This document shows, piece by piece, positions 7,809 through 16,341 of a stretch of 64,000 bases of DNA (position 1 is its first letter; each line of letters opens with the position of its first letter). This stretch comes from Nocardioides currus (lineage in GTDB: Bacteria > Actinomycetota > Actinomycetes > Propionibacteriales > Nocardioidaceae): positions 496,001 to 560,000 of the forward strand of contig NZ_PYXZ01000001.1 of assembly GCF_003057875.1 (NCBI RefSeq), read 5' to 3'. The position numbers and the translations under genes were made by a program. The notes beneath the pieces are model-generated. The model was given only the letters and a program-made list of their open reading frames with translations, was not told the DNA's origin and made no database searches.

Positions 7809-8627
7809 ATGTCCAGGATCGCTCTCGTCACCGGCGCCTCGAGCGGCATCGGGGAGGCCACCGCCAAGGCCCTCGCCGCCGACGGCTTCACCGTCTACGC
7901 CGGCGCGCGTCGCGTCGACCGCATGCAGCCGCTCGCCGACCTCGGCATCCGCCCCGTCGCGCTCGACGTGACCGACGAGGCGTCCATGACCTCGGTCGTC
8001 GAGCAGATCATGTCCGAGGCCGGGCCGATCGACGTGCTCGTCAACAATGCGGGCTACGGGTCGTACGGCGCCCTCGAGGACGTGCCGATGAGCGAGGCCC
8101 GCCGCCAGATCGAGGTCAACCTCTTCGGACTCGCCCGGATGACCCAGCTCGTGCTGCCCGGGATGCGCGCCGCCGGCACCGGCTACGTCGTCAACATCTC
8201 CTCCATCGGCGGGACGTTCGGGGAGGCGCTGGGCTCGTGGTACCACGCCTCGAAGTACGCCGTGGAGGGGCTGACCGACTCCCTCGCCCTCGAGGTCGCG
8301 CCCTTCGGCATCAGGGCCGTCACCGTCCAGCCGGGGGCGATCAGCACCGAGTGGGCCGGCATCGCCGAGCAGCAGGCGACGGAGATGTCGAGCGCATCGG
8401 CGTACGCCGGACAGGTCGAGAACCGGCTGAAGAAGATCAGCGCCGAGCGCCTGGACCGCCTCGGGTCGCCGCCCTCCGTGGTCGCCGACCGCATCGTGAA
8501 GATCGTCAACACGAAGCGTCCGCGGCTGAGGTACGCCGTCGGTGGCGGCGCCCCGGCCCTCGTGGCCGCGCGCCGCGTCGTGCCCGAGCGGGTGTTCTAC
8601 GGCGTCGTCAAGCGCGTGATGGGCTGA
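7809..8627 (+). CDS. Short-chain dehydrogenase/reductase (SDR), oxidoreductase
   Basis: A classical SDR of 272 residues. It has the cofactor loop TGASSGIG near the N-terminus, the NNAG motif (DVLVNNAGYG), the catalytic Ser in VNISSIGG, the YxxxK pair in WYHASKYAVEGL, and the PGAIxTEW segment after it. The C-terminal tail is longer than in minimal SDRs and ends in RRVVPERVFYGVV, as in retinol-dehydrogenase-like members. The ATG at 7809 has a good ribosome site (CAGGAGAACGGC). It is divergent from the TetR gene and lies next to two copies of that regulator's probable operator, so it is presumably inducible. The substrate is unknown; adjacency to an Old Yellow Enzyme gene suggests detoxification of carbonyl or enone compounds. 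Confidence 0.88.
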   Translation: MSRIALVTGASSGIGEATAKALAADGFTVYAGARRVDRMQPLADLGIRPVALDVTDEASMTSVVEQIMSEAGPIDVLVNNAGYGSYGALEDVPMSEARRQIEVNLFGLARMTQLVLPGMRAAGTGYVVNISSIGGTFGEALGSWYHASKYAVEGLTDSLALEVAPFGIRAVTVQPGAISTEWAGIAEQQATEMSSASAYAGQVENRLKKISAERLDRLGSPPSVVADRIVKIVNTKRPRLRYAVGGGAPALVAARRVVPERVFYGVVKRVMG

Positions 8628-8663
8628 GCGGAATAGTCGTCACCGGGCGCCGGTTGGGCTCGC

Positions 8664-9752
8664 GTGACCTCCCTCTTCGAGCCCCTGACCGTCGGCGCCG
8701 TCACGGCCCGCAACCGCGTCCTCATGGCCCCGCTGACCCGGATGCGCGCGACCGTGCCGGGCGACGTGCCCAACGACCTGATGCGCGACTACTACGTCCA
8801 GCGCGCGAGCGCGGGACTGGTGATCTCCGAGGGCACCCAGATCAGCCCCGAGGGCAAGGGCTACATGGACACCCCGGGCATCTACTCCGACGAGCAGGTC
8901 AGCGGCTGGCGCTCGGTCACCGACGCCGTGCACGAGGCCGGCGGCCTGATCGCCGCCCAGCTGTGGCACGTCGGCCGCGTCTCGCACGAGTCCTTCCACG
9001 ACGGCGCGCTCCCGGTCTCGGCGAGCTCCGGCCCCTACCGCAACCGCACCACCGTCCGCGGTGAGGACGGCCGGCCGACGCGGGTCAGCTGCCCGATCCC
9101 GCGCGCCCTCGACCTCGACGAGATCCCGCGCGTGGTCGAGGACTACCGGCGCGCGACGCTCAACGCCCGCGAGGCCGGCTTCGACCTGGTCGAGATCCAC
9201 GGCGCCCACGGCTACCTGCTGCACCAGTTCCTGGCCGCCGACGCCAACGAGCGCACCGACGCCTACGGCGGCTCGCTGGAGAACCGCGCCCGGCTGATGC
9301 TCGAGGTCACCGACGCCGTGGCCGGCGCCTGGTCGGCCGACCGCGTCGGAGTGCGGATCTCGCCGATCGGCTCGTTCAACGGCACGACCGATCCCGAGGG
9401 CGCCGAGGCCGGGTTGCACGTCGCACGCGAGCTCGGGCGGCGTGGGCTCGCGTTCCTCCACCTCTCCGAGCCCGACTGGGCCGGCGGCCCGGAGCTCGAC
9501 GACGACTACCGCCGCGCGCTGCGCGAGGCGCACCCCGGCGTCATCGTGGGCGCGGGCAGCTACGACGCGGCGAAGGCCGACCGCCTGCTGTCCGAGGGCT
9601 TCATCGACGCCGCCGCCTTCGGTCGCACGTTCATCGCCAACCCCGACCTGCCGCGTCGGCTCGAGGAGGGCCTCCCCCTCAACCCGCAGCGACCGGAGAC
9701 GTTCTACGGCGGCGACGCGGCGGGCTACACGGACTACCCGGCCTACGCCTGA
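8664..9752 (+). CDS. Old Yellow Enzyme-type alkene reductase
   Basis: A FMN-dependent ene-reductase of 362 residues with a TIM-barrel fold. Recognisable features are the FMN-side N-terminus (NRVLMAPLTRMRA), the AQLWHVGRVS strand, the catalytic HGAHGYLLHQFL segment with its paired His residues, the conserved RTDAYGGSLENRARL, and the phosphate-binding VGAGSYDAAKAD..AFGRTFIANPDLP. Such enzymes reduce activated C=C bonds of enones, nitro-olefins or maleimides with NAD(P)H. The GTG at 8664 starts 36 bases after the SDR stop, so the pair may share the TetR-controlled promoter. The length is normal for the family and nothing appears missing. Confidence 0.93.
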   Translation: MTSLFEPLTVGAVTARNRVLMAPLTRMRATVPGDVPNDLMRDYYVQRASAGLVISEGTQISPEGKGYMDTPGIYSDEQVSGWRSVTDAVHEAGGLIAAQLWHVGRVSHESFHDGALPVSASSGPYRNRTTVRGEDGRPTRVSCPIPRALDLDEIPRVVEDYRRATLNAREAGFDLVEIHGAHGYLLHQFLAADANERTDAYGGSLENRARLMLEVTDAVAGAWSADRVGVRISPIGSFNGTTDPEGAEAGLHVARELGRRGLAFLHLSEPDWAGGPELDDDYRRALREAHPGVIVGAGSYDAAKADRLLSEGFIDAAAFGRTFIANPDLPRRLEEGLPLNPQRPETFYGGDAAGYTDYPAYA

Positions 9753-9822
9753 GCCACCCGGCACCCGGCCGGGCTCAACGCTTCGCGTCCGGAGGCACCC
9801 GGCGCCTAGGCTGGGCCACCGC

Positions 9823-11724
9823 ATGCAGGACTTCCCACCCCGGATCGCGACGTTCTTCACCGACACGGACGACGCCCCCTCGCCGGACCCCGACACCCGG
9901 TCGCCCGCGGCGTTCCTGCGATGGATCCTCCGCCAGCAGTGGCAGGTCATCCTCGCGTCCACGGCGGCCTGCCTGCTGTGGCTGCTGCCACTGACCTTCG
10001 GGCCCTACATCTTCGGCCGTGCCGTCGACGACGGCATCCTCGCCGGCTCCACGCCGCACCTCCTCGGCTGGGCGGGCGTGATGCTCGCCGTGGTCCTGGT
10101 CGGCGGCGTCTTCGGGGTCGTGTTCCACACCCTGGTCGTGCGCTCCTGGCTGATCAGCCTCTACGGCACGACGCAGATGGTGACTCGCAAGATCGCCCAG
10201 ATGGGCCACGTGCTCCCGCGACGGTCGCCGACCGGGGAGGTGCTCAGCGTGGCCTCCAGCGACTCCGACGAGTTCGGTGCGCTGACCGAGATCCTGGCCC
10301 GGTCGGCGGCCCAGCTCGTCTCCTACCTCACGGTGGCCGCGATCGTGCTGTCGATGTCGGTCGAGCTCGGGATCCTCGTGCTGGTCGCCGCCCCCGTCCT
10401 GCTCGGCGCGGCCCTTCCCCTGCTCCGCCCGCTGCATCGGCGCCAGCAGGTCGAGCGCAGCCGCAACTCCGAGCTGACCTCGCTGGCCACCGACATCGTG
10501 GCGGGGCTGCGCATCCTGCGCGGGATCGGCGGCGAGGAGACCTTCGGCCGCAACTACGCCCACCAGTCGCAGCAGGCCCGCCGGGCGGGCGTGTCGTCCG
10601 GCATCTGGCAGGCGGCCGTCGAGGCCGTCGGCGTCCTGTTCTCCGGGATCTTCCTCGTCAGCCTGGTCTGGCTCGGAACGCGCGAGGTCGAGTCCGGCGA
10701 GCTCACCGTCGGGCAGCTCGTCAGCTTCCTCGGCTACGGCCTGTTCATGGTCGGGCCCATCCGCACCTTCTTCGAGCTCGCCCAGAAGGGCACGCGGGCC
10801 CTCGTGAGCGCGCGCCGCGCGATCGCGATCTTCGAGCAGGCCCCGCCGTGGCGCGAGCCCGCGGCACCCCGACCGCTGGACGGCACCGCCGAGATCACCG
10901 ACGACCTCAGCGGCTTCACCGCCCGTCCGGGCGAGCTCACGGTCGTGGTGAGCGCGGTGCCCGAGCAGAGCTCGGCCCTGGCCGACCGACTCGGCCGCTA
11001 CCTGCCGCCCGACACCAACCCGGTCGGTGAGGACGAGGACGACGAGCTCAAGGGCCGCGCGGCCCGGCAGGCGCGGGCCGACCGCGAACGCCGCCGCGCG
11101 CGCATCGCCGCCAGGGACGAGGAGGTCGCGACCCGCGCGTGGGGCGTGCGGGTCGGCGGCGTCGACCTGTCGGAGGCTGGCCTCGACGACGTACGCCGCG
11201 TGGTGCTCGTGAGCGACACCGGCAGCAGCCTGTTCGCCGGCACCCTCCAGGACGCCATCGACCCGCACGGACGACTGACCCGCGAGGCCGCCGAGGACGC
11301 GCTGCGGGCCGCCAACGCCGAGGACGTCTACGACGCGCTGCCCGAGGGCTGGCAGGGCCAGCTCGACGAACGCGGTCGCGGGCTCTCGGGCGGTCAGCGC
11401 CAGCGGGTCGTGCTGGCCCGCGCGCTCGCCGTCGAGGCGCCGATCCTCGTGCTGGTGGAGCCCACCTCCGCCGTGGACGCCCACACCGAGGCGCGGATCG
11501 CCGAGCGCGTCACGACCCTGCGTCGGGGCCGCACCACCGTGGTGTGCACGGTGTCGCCGCTGTGGCTCCACCACGCCGACCGGGTCGTGCTGTTGCAGGA
11601 CGGCGTGGTGGCCGCGGACGGCGACCACGCCCACCTGCTCGAGCACGACGCGACCTACCGCAGCGTCGTCGCCCGGGCGCTCGACGAGGCCGACGACCCG
11701 GTCGACGAGGGGGCATCGCGATGA
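9823..11724 (+). CDS. ABC exporter half-transporter, ATP site degenerate
   Basis: An ABC exporter of 633 residues with six membrane segments (about residues 35-300) and a C-terminal nucleotide-binding domain. The NBD is unusual: where Walker A should be it reads VVSAVPEQSSALAD, lacking GxxGxGKST entirely, and the H-loop reads TVSPLW instead of xxHRL. The Walker B end is LVLVEPTSAVD, so the usual Asp before Glu is a Val. The ABC signature LSGGQRQR is intact. An Asp/Glu/Arg-rich insert (about residues 405-430) separates Walker A from the Q-loop area. The gene overlaps the next one by ATGA, and the two products must form a heterodimer in which this subunit supplies only its signature to a working site. 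The exported substrate is unknown. Confidence 0.87.
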   Translation: MQDFPPRIATFFTDTDDAPSPDPDTRSPAAFLRWILRQQWQVILASTAACLLWLLPLTFGPYIFGRAVDDGILAGSTPHLLGWAGVMLAVVLVGGVFGVVFHTLVVRSWLISLYGTTQMVTRKIAQMGHVLPRRSPTGEVLSVASSDSDEFGALTEILARSAAQLVSYLTVAAIVLSMSVELGILVLVAAPVLLGAALPLLRPLHRRQQVERSRNSELTSLATDIVAGLRILRGIGGEETFGRNYAHQSQQARRAGVSSGIWQAAVEAVGVLFSGIFLVSLVWLGTREVESGELTVGQLVSFLGYGLFMVGPIRTFFELAQKGTRALVSARRAIAIFEQAPPWREPAAPRPLDGTAEITDDLSGFTARPGELTVVVSAVPEQSSALADRLGRYLPPDTNPVGEDEDDELKGRAARQARADRERRRARIAARDEEVATRAWGVRVGGVDLSEAGLDDVRRVVLVSDTGSSLFAGTLQDAIDPHGRLTREAAEDALRAANAEDVYDALPEGWQGQLDERGRGLSGGQRQRVVLARALAVEAPILVLVEPTSAVDAHTEARIAERVTTLRRGRTTVVCTVSPLWLHHADRVVLLQDGVVAADGDHAHLLEHDATYRSVVARALDEADDPVDEGASR

Positions 11725-13637
11725 CCGACGTGCTCGCCACCTCCTCCGACACCTGGCGCGACCGCGACCTCGACGAGCCGGCCGTGCCGGACGCGCTGCA
11801 CCCGCCGATCGACGCCGGCTGGCGCGAGCGCAACCGCACCCTGTGGGAGCGGCACGACCTGCGCCGCCAGCGGGCCGAGGAGGTCTACGCCGCCTCGCGC
11901 AATCCGGAGCGCGGCTGGCCCGTGTCGGGCAACCGCGAGGTGCTCGCCTTCTTCCGCGACCTGCTGTCCCGGCGCCGCGGGATGTTCGCGGCCCTCGTCG
12001 TGCTCAACGCGCTGGCGGCCGCCACCGGATTGGTCGTACCTCGTCTGCTCGGCGAGCTGGTCAACACGGCGGTCGACGGCGGCGGCCTGCCCCTCGACAC
12101 CCTGGCCCTGGTGATCGTCGGCGTCGTGCTCCTCCAGGCGGGCTTCACCTTCGTGGCCCAGCGCACCTCGACGATCTTCGGGCAGGACCTGCTCTCGACC
12201 GCGCGCGAGTACATCGTGCGCACGATCCTGCGGCTGCCCCTCGGGGCGGTCGAGGGGGCGAGCACCGGCGACCTCGTCACCCGGGTCACCCGCGACGTGG
12301 GCACCATGAGCCGCTCGGTGCAGTTCGGCGTCCCGATGGCGATCATCTCGTTCCTCACGGTGCTGCTCTCGATCGGCGCCATGCTCCTCAACTCGGTCGT
12401 CCTCGCCGTACCCGCCCTGCTGACCTTCGCGACGTCTGCCCGAGCTGTGCGGGGCTACCTGCGCCGAGCACCGAAGGCCTACATCACCGAGGGCTCGACC
12501 TACTCCCGCATCAACACCACGCTGACCGAGACCGTCGAGGGCGCCCGCACCATCGAGGCCCTGGGACTGACCGGCGTGCGGGTCAGGGCCGGCGACCGCG
12601 ACATCGAGGTCTCGGCGCAGGCCGAGCGCTACACGATGTCGCTGCGCAACATCCTCTTCACGGCGCTCAACTTCGCCTTCCAGACCCCGCGCGTCATCAC
12701 GCTGCTGGTGGGCGCGTTCGCCTATTCGCGCGGCTGGGTCGACCTCGGGCAGATCACGGCGGCGGTGCTGTACGTCGAGGCGCTGAGCGATCCCCTCGAC
12801 CGCCTGATCGGCGAGATCGACCGGCTCCAGGTCGGCGCCGCCTCGACGAGCCGGCTGCTCGGCATCGCCGAGGTGCAGCCCGACCGCGAGGCCGGCACCG
12901 ACCTGCCCGACGGCGTCGACCTGGTCGGCCGCGACCTGCGGTTCGCCTACCGCGAGGGCCACGACGTCCTCCACGGGATCGACCTCGAGCTGGCCGTCGG
13001 CGAGCGGCTGGCGATCGTCGGCCCGAGCGGCTCGGGCAAGTCGACGCTGGGACGCCTGCTGTCCGGCATCAACCGTCCCCGCACCGGCTCGGCCGCCATC
13101 GGCGGGGTCGAGCTGGTCGACCTGCCGCTCGAGGTGCTGCGCACCGAGGTCGCCCTGGTCACGCAGGAGCACCACGTCTTCATCGGCACGGTCCGCGACA
13201 ACATCGTCCTGGCCCGCGAGGACTCCGACGACGACGCGGTGCGCGCGGCGCTGGCCGCCGTGGGGTCGTTGGTCTGGGTCGAGCGGCTGCCCCAGGGGCT
13301 CGACACCGTGATCGGCTCCGGGCGCCACGCGCTCACCCCGGCGCAGGCCCAGCAGGTCGCGCTGGCGCGGCTGATCATCGCCGACCCGCACACCCTCGTC
13401 CTCGACGAGGCCACCTCGCTGATCGACCCGCGCACGGCGCGCACGCTCGAGGGCTCGATGAACAACCTGCTCGAGGGCCGCACGGTCGTCGCCATCGCGC
13501 ACCGCCTCCACACCGCCCACGACGCCGACCGGATCGCGGTCGTCATCGACGGCCGGATCGTCGAGCTGGGCAGCCACCACGAGCTGGTCGACCTGGACCG
13601 GGAGTACGCCGCCCTCTGGCGGGCCTGGACCTCCTGA
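11721..13637 (+). CDS. ABC exporter half-transporter, catalytic partner subunit
   Basis: A 638-residue partner of the preceding gene, with an N-terminal extension of about 85 residues, six membrane helices and an NBD. Walker A (GPSGSGKST), the Q-loop (LVTQEHHVF), Walker B (TLVLDEATS) and the H-loop (IAHRLHT) are intact. The signature is degenerate: LTPAQAQQ in place of LSGGQxxR. In the head-to-tail NBD dimer, the site made of this Walker A plus the partner's LSGGQ is complete, while the opposite site (partner Walker A plus this LTPAQ) has lost both halves. The start at 11721 lies in an ATGA overlap, the usual sign of translational coupling. The asymmetric design is known in exporters such as BmrCD and TmrAB but is more extreme here. 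Confidence 0.9.
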   Translation: MTDVLATSSDTWRDRDLDEPAVPDALHPPIDAGWRERNRTLWERHDLRRQRAEEVYAASRNPERGWPVSGNREVLAFFRDLLSRRRGMFAALVVLNALAAATGLVVPRLLGELVNTAVDGGGLPLDTLALVIVGVVLLQAGFTFVAQRTSTIFGQDLLSTAREYIVRTILRLPLGAVEGASTGDLVTRVTRDVGTMSRSVQFGVPMAIISFLTVLLSIGAMLLNSVVLAVPALLTFATSARAVRGYLRRAPKAYITEGSTYSRINTTLTETVEGARTIEALGLTGVRVRAGDRDIEVSAQAERYTMSLRNILFTALNFAFQTPRVITLLVGAFAYSRGWVDLGQITAAVLYVEALSDPLDRLIGEIDRLQVGAASTSRLLGIAEVQPDREAGTDLPDGVDLVGRDLRFAYREGHDVLHGIDLELAVGERLAIVGPSGSGKSTLGRLLSGINRPRTGSAAIGGVELVDLPLEVLRTEVALVTQEHHVFIGTVRDNIVLAREDSDDDAVRAALAAVGSLVWVERLPQGLDTVIGSGRHALTPAQAQQVALARLIIADPHTLVLDEATSLIDPRTARTLEGSMNNLLEGRTVVAIAHRLHTAHDADRIAVVIDGRIVELGSHHELVDLDREYAALWRAWTS

Positions 13638-13644
13638 GCCCCGT

Positions 13645-14967
13645 TCAGGCCCCGCCCGGCCCGGTGGTCGGGACCGTGGCCGGGTCGGCGGCCGGATCGG
13701 GCACCGGGCGGGTCGCCGCGCAGTGCCACGCCCAGGACAGTGACCCGAGACCGGTCACCACGAGGGCGGTGAGCGCGAGGCCGAGCGTGCTGGTGGCGAC
13801 GTACGGCGTGAGCGCGACCGCCGCCACGGCGTTGAAGATCAGCGTCAGGAAGGTCAGGCAGCTCATCACCGCCCCCCGCCGCGTGGGCAGCAGGTCCAGC
13901 GTCATCAGCTGGATCGACGGGAAGGCCATGCCGTTGCCCAGGCCGATCAGGCTCGGCCCGACGACAGCCCACGGCAGGTCCGTGGACAGCGGCGACGCGG
14001 CGAGCCCGACGCCGACGACGCCGCCCAGGAGGGTGAGGCAGTAGCCCACCGACACGAGGCTGCGCTGCGTGACCAGGCCGGCGCTGCGTCCGCTGATCCA
14101 CGACCCGACCATCATCGAGCCGATCATCGGGACGAAGAGCACCCAGAAGTCGAGCTCACCGAGGCCGAGCAGGTCGACCACGAAGATGGCCGCGCCGCCG
14201 ATGTAGAGGAACTGGGCACCGAAGCCGAGCGTGCCGGCCCACGCGAGCCGGTGGAAGGCCGGCTGGCGGACGACGGCCGAGAGCCCGCGGGCGATCTCCC
14301 CGAGCCGCAGCGGCACCCGCGCGGCGACCGGGTGCGTCTCCGGGAGCACGACGAGCGTCGCGGCGACCGGGTGCGTCTCCGGGAGCACGACGAGCGTCGC
14401 GACGATCAGCACGACACCGAGGACCACCTGGAAGGCGAAGACCAGCTGCCACGGGCCGACCTGGAGGAGGCCGCCGCCCACGACGGGGGCGACCGCGGGG
14501 GCCAGCCCGAAGATCAGCGCCACCCGGCTCATCAACCGTTGCGCCTGCTCGCCCTCGAACATGTCGCGGATCACGGTGCGGCTGACGATGGTGGCCCCGC
14601 CGGCACTCAGGCCCTGGAGCACGCGCCCGGCCAGCAGCAGCTCGAAGGTGGGGGCGAACGTGCAGGCGATCGACGCCGCGGCGTACACCCCGACCGAGCC
14701 GAGGATGACGGGCCGCCGACCGATCGAGTCCGAGAGCGGGCCGTGGAAGATGCTCATCGCGGCGAACGCGAGCATGTAGGCCGTGACGATCAGCTGGAGC
14801 CGGCCGGTGCCGACGCCGAACTCGTCACGGATCTCCGGGAACGCCGGGAAGGGCGTGTCGATGCTGAAGGGCCCGATCATCGAGAGCATCGCGAGGACCA
14901 GGGGCACCAGGACGGCGAGGCGGGGCGCGACGACCGAGGCCTCCTCGACCCGTCCCCCCGCGCTCAT
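13645..14967 (-). CDS. MFS multidrug transporter, Bcr/CflA type
   Basis: A 12-helix major-facilitator drug-efflux protein of 440 residues. The loop 2-3 motif GPLSDSIGRRPVIL, the helix-4 stretch LAGRVLQGLSAGGATIVSRTVIRDMF and the helix-5 APAVAPVVGGGLL motif are characteristic of the Bcr/CflA branch. The ATG at 14967 is chosen because the preceding in-frame residues (to 15099) are not family-like and fall in the gap before the carboxypeptidase gene. At the end of helix 6 a 13-residue segment (ATLVVLPETHPVA) occurs twice in direct succession, encoded by a perfect 39-bp tandem duplication. The reading frame stays intact. Whether the extra residues disturb helix 6 or the central loop is not known. 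Confidence 0.9.
   Translation of the reverse strand: MSAGGRVEEASVVAPRLAVLVPLVLAMLSMIGPFSIDTPFPAFPEIRDEFGVGTGRLQLIVTAYMLAFAAMSIFHGPLSDSIGRRPVILGSVGVYAAASIACTFAPTFELLLAGRVLQGLSAGGATIVSRTVIRDMFEGEQAQRLMSRVALIFGLAPAVAPVVGGGLLQVGPWQLVFAFQVVLGVVLIVATLVVLPETHPVAATLVVLPETHPVAARVPLRLGEIARGLSAVVRQPAFHRLAWAGTLGFGAQFLYIGGAAIFVVDLLGLGELDFWVLFVPMIGSMMVGSWISGRSAGLVTQRSLVSVGYCLTLLGGVVGVGLAASPLSTDLPWAVVGPSLIGLGNGMAFPSIQLMTLDLLPTRRGAVMSCLTFLTLIFNAVAAVALTPYVATSTLGLALTALVVTGLGSLSWAWHCAATRPVPDPAADPATVPTTGPGGA
14321..14398. repeat. Perfect 39-bp tandem duplication inside the MFS gene
   Basis: 14321-14359 and 14360-14398 are identical over all 39 bases. The unit is in frame and adds one extra copy of a 13-residue segment in the transporter. 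Absence of any divergence at synonymous sites points to a very recent slippage or recombination event. Confidence 0.95.
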
Positions 14968-15011
14968 GTCGCCATCAGACCACCCGTCGACCCGATCCCC
15001 GCAAACAGCGG

Positions 15012-15521
15012 TTACCGCATTCGCGGGTCCTGGGTCGGGTCGTCGTACGCCGCCGGGCACCCGTCCTCGACCGCGCGTGGTCGCACCTCGTAGTGCCACG
15101 GCTCGTTGGCGTAGATCTGGCAGAGCCCGAAGGCGGAGCCGTGCCGCGACATCCAGTCCATCGCGTCGTACGGCCCGATGTCGACGGCCTCGCCCTGCAC
15201 GTGCGGCGACGTCTCCGGGGTCGCGACCCAGCGGGCCGCCTCCTCTTCGGAGCCGTACTCCTCGACGGCGGCGGCGAGCAGCCGGCGCTGGTGGGCCGGC
15301 GAGCGCCAGCCGCTGGTGATGCGGACCGTCACGCCGTCGGCCGCCGCGGCGTCCGTGGCCCGACGGATCGCCGCGCGCAGCCCCGGGTCGAGCCCGGTCG
15401 TGCCCACGCGGGTGGTCGCGTCGTCGTGCCGCACCCCGTCGAGGGTGGGGGAGGCGGCGACGCCGACCACGGCGGCGGCGATCGCGACGACGCCGGTCAG
15501 GATTCTCGAGATGGTGGTCAT
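15012..15521 (-). CDS. VanY-like D-alanyl-D-alanine carboxypeptidase (peptidase M15B)
   Basis: A 169-residue exported zinc peptidase. The N-terminus is a signal sequence or membrane anchor (MTTISRILTGVVAIAAAVVG, then VAAS). The mature part has the M15B set: ITSGWRSPAHQRRLL (substrate-binding Arg), SPHVQGEAVDIG (SxHxxGxxxD, two zinc ligands) and EPWHYE (catalytic Glu and third His). It should trim the terminal D-Ala from peptidoglycan stem peptides outside the membrane. The start at 15521 is the Met directly before the signal sequence; upstream frame residues lie in the promoter. It is divergent from a two-component system, an arrangement reminiscent of envelope-stress control, and direct repeats that could bind the regulator lie in the shared gap. 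Confidence 0.88.
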   Translation of the reverse strand: MTTISRILTGVVAIAAAVVGVAASPTLDGVRHDDATTRVGTTGLDPGLRAAIRRATDAAAADGVTVRITSGWRSPAHQRRLLAAAVEEYGSEEEAARWVATPETSPHVQGEAVDIGPYDAMDWMSRHGSAFGLCQIYANEPWHYEVRPRAVEDGCPAAYDDPTQDPRMR

Positions 15522-15632
15522 GCGGGGTCCCTGCGGCGTTGTTCGGAGGAGCGAAGCGGAGGAGAAGAACGTCGTGGGGTGCTCATGCGACCACCCAAGG
15601 GATCCGCGCGTTGCCGGGTCGTATGCGGTTTT

Positions 15633-15650
15633 CGATACGCCGGCGATACG
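15633..15650. promoter_or_regulatory. Direct repeat with 11-bp spacing, candidate response-regulator box
   Basis: CGATACG occurs at 15633-15639 and 15644-15650, exactly 11 bp apart, 26 bases before the response-regulator start. OmpR/PhoB-type regulators typically bind such 11-bp direct repeats as tandem dimers. It may control the two-component operon and the divergent carboxypeptidase gene. Confidence 0.4.
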
Positions 15651-15675
15651 CGCCGGCTCGTAGCATCGAGCCACC

Positions 15676-16341
15676 ATGCGCGTGCTGATCGTCGAGGACG
15701 AACCCCTCCTGGCCACAGCCGTCCGTGACGGCCTGCGCCTCGAGGCGATCGCCGCCGACATCGCGCCGGACGGCGACACGGCCCTCGAGCTGCTCGACCT
15801 CAACGCCTACGACATCGCCGTCCTCGACCGCGACATCCCCGGCCCATCGGGCGACGAGGTCGCCCGGCACATCGTGGCGACCGGCAGCGGGATGCCGATC
15901 CTGATGCTCACCGCGGCCGACCGGCTCGACGACAAGGCCAGCGGCTTCGAGCTCGGCGTCGACGACTACCTCACCAAGCCCTTCGAGCTGCGCGAGCTCG
16001 TGCTGCGCCTCCGGGCGCTGGACCGTCGCCGCGCTCACGCCAGGCCACCCGTGCTGGAGCTCGCCGGCCTGCGCCTCGACCCGTTCCGCCGCGAGGTCTT
16101 CCGCGACGGGCGCTACGTCGCCCTCACGCGCAAGCAGTTCGCCGTGCTGGAGGTCCTGCTCACCGCCGGCGGCGGCGTGGTCAGCGCCGAGGCCCTCCTC
16201 GAGCGAGCGTGGGACGAGAACGCCGACCCCTTCACCAACGCGGTGCGGATCACCGTCTCGGCGTTGCGCAAGCGGCTCGGCCAGCCGTGGATCATCGCGA
16301 CCGTGCCGGGTGTGGGCTACCGGATCGAGGCGGGAGGATGA
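15676..16341 (+). CDS. OmpR/PhoB-family response regulator
   Basis: A 221-residue two-component regulator. The receiver domain (1-115) has the acidic pocket E7/D8, the phospho-acceptor Asp51 in AVLDRDIP, a Thr in MLTAAD and the Lys in YLTKPFE. The winged-helix DNA-binding domain (about 125-218) has the family features RDGRYVALTRKQFAVLEVLL, then AVRITVSALRKRLG and VPGVGYRIE. The stop overlaps the start of the histidine kinase gene by ATGA, so the pair is translated together. A signature for its stimulus is not visible; proximity to the VanY-like carboxypeptidase suggests a cell-envelope signal. Confidence 0.95.
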   Translation: MRVLIVEDEPLLATAVRDGLRLEAIAADIAPDGDTALELLDLNAYDIAVLDRDIPGPSGDEVARHIVATGSGMPILMLTAADRLDDKASGFELGVDDYLTKPFELRELVLRLRALDRRRAHARPPVLELAGLRLDPFRREVFRDGRYVALTRKQFAVLEVLLTAGGGVVSAEALLERAWDENADPFTNAVRITVSALRKRLGQPWIIATVPGVGYRIEAGG

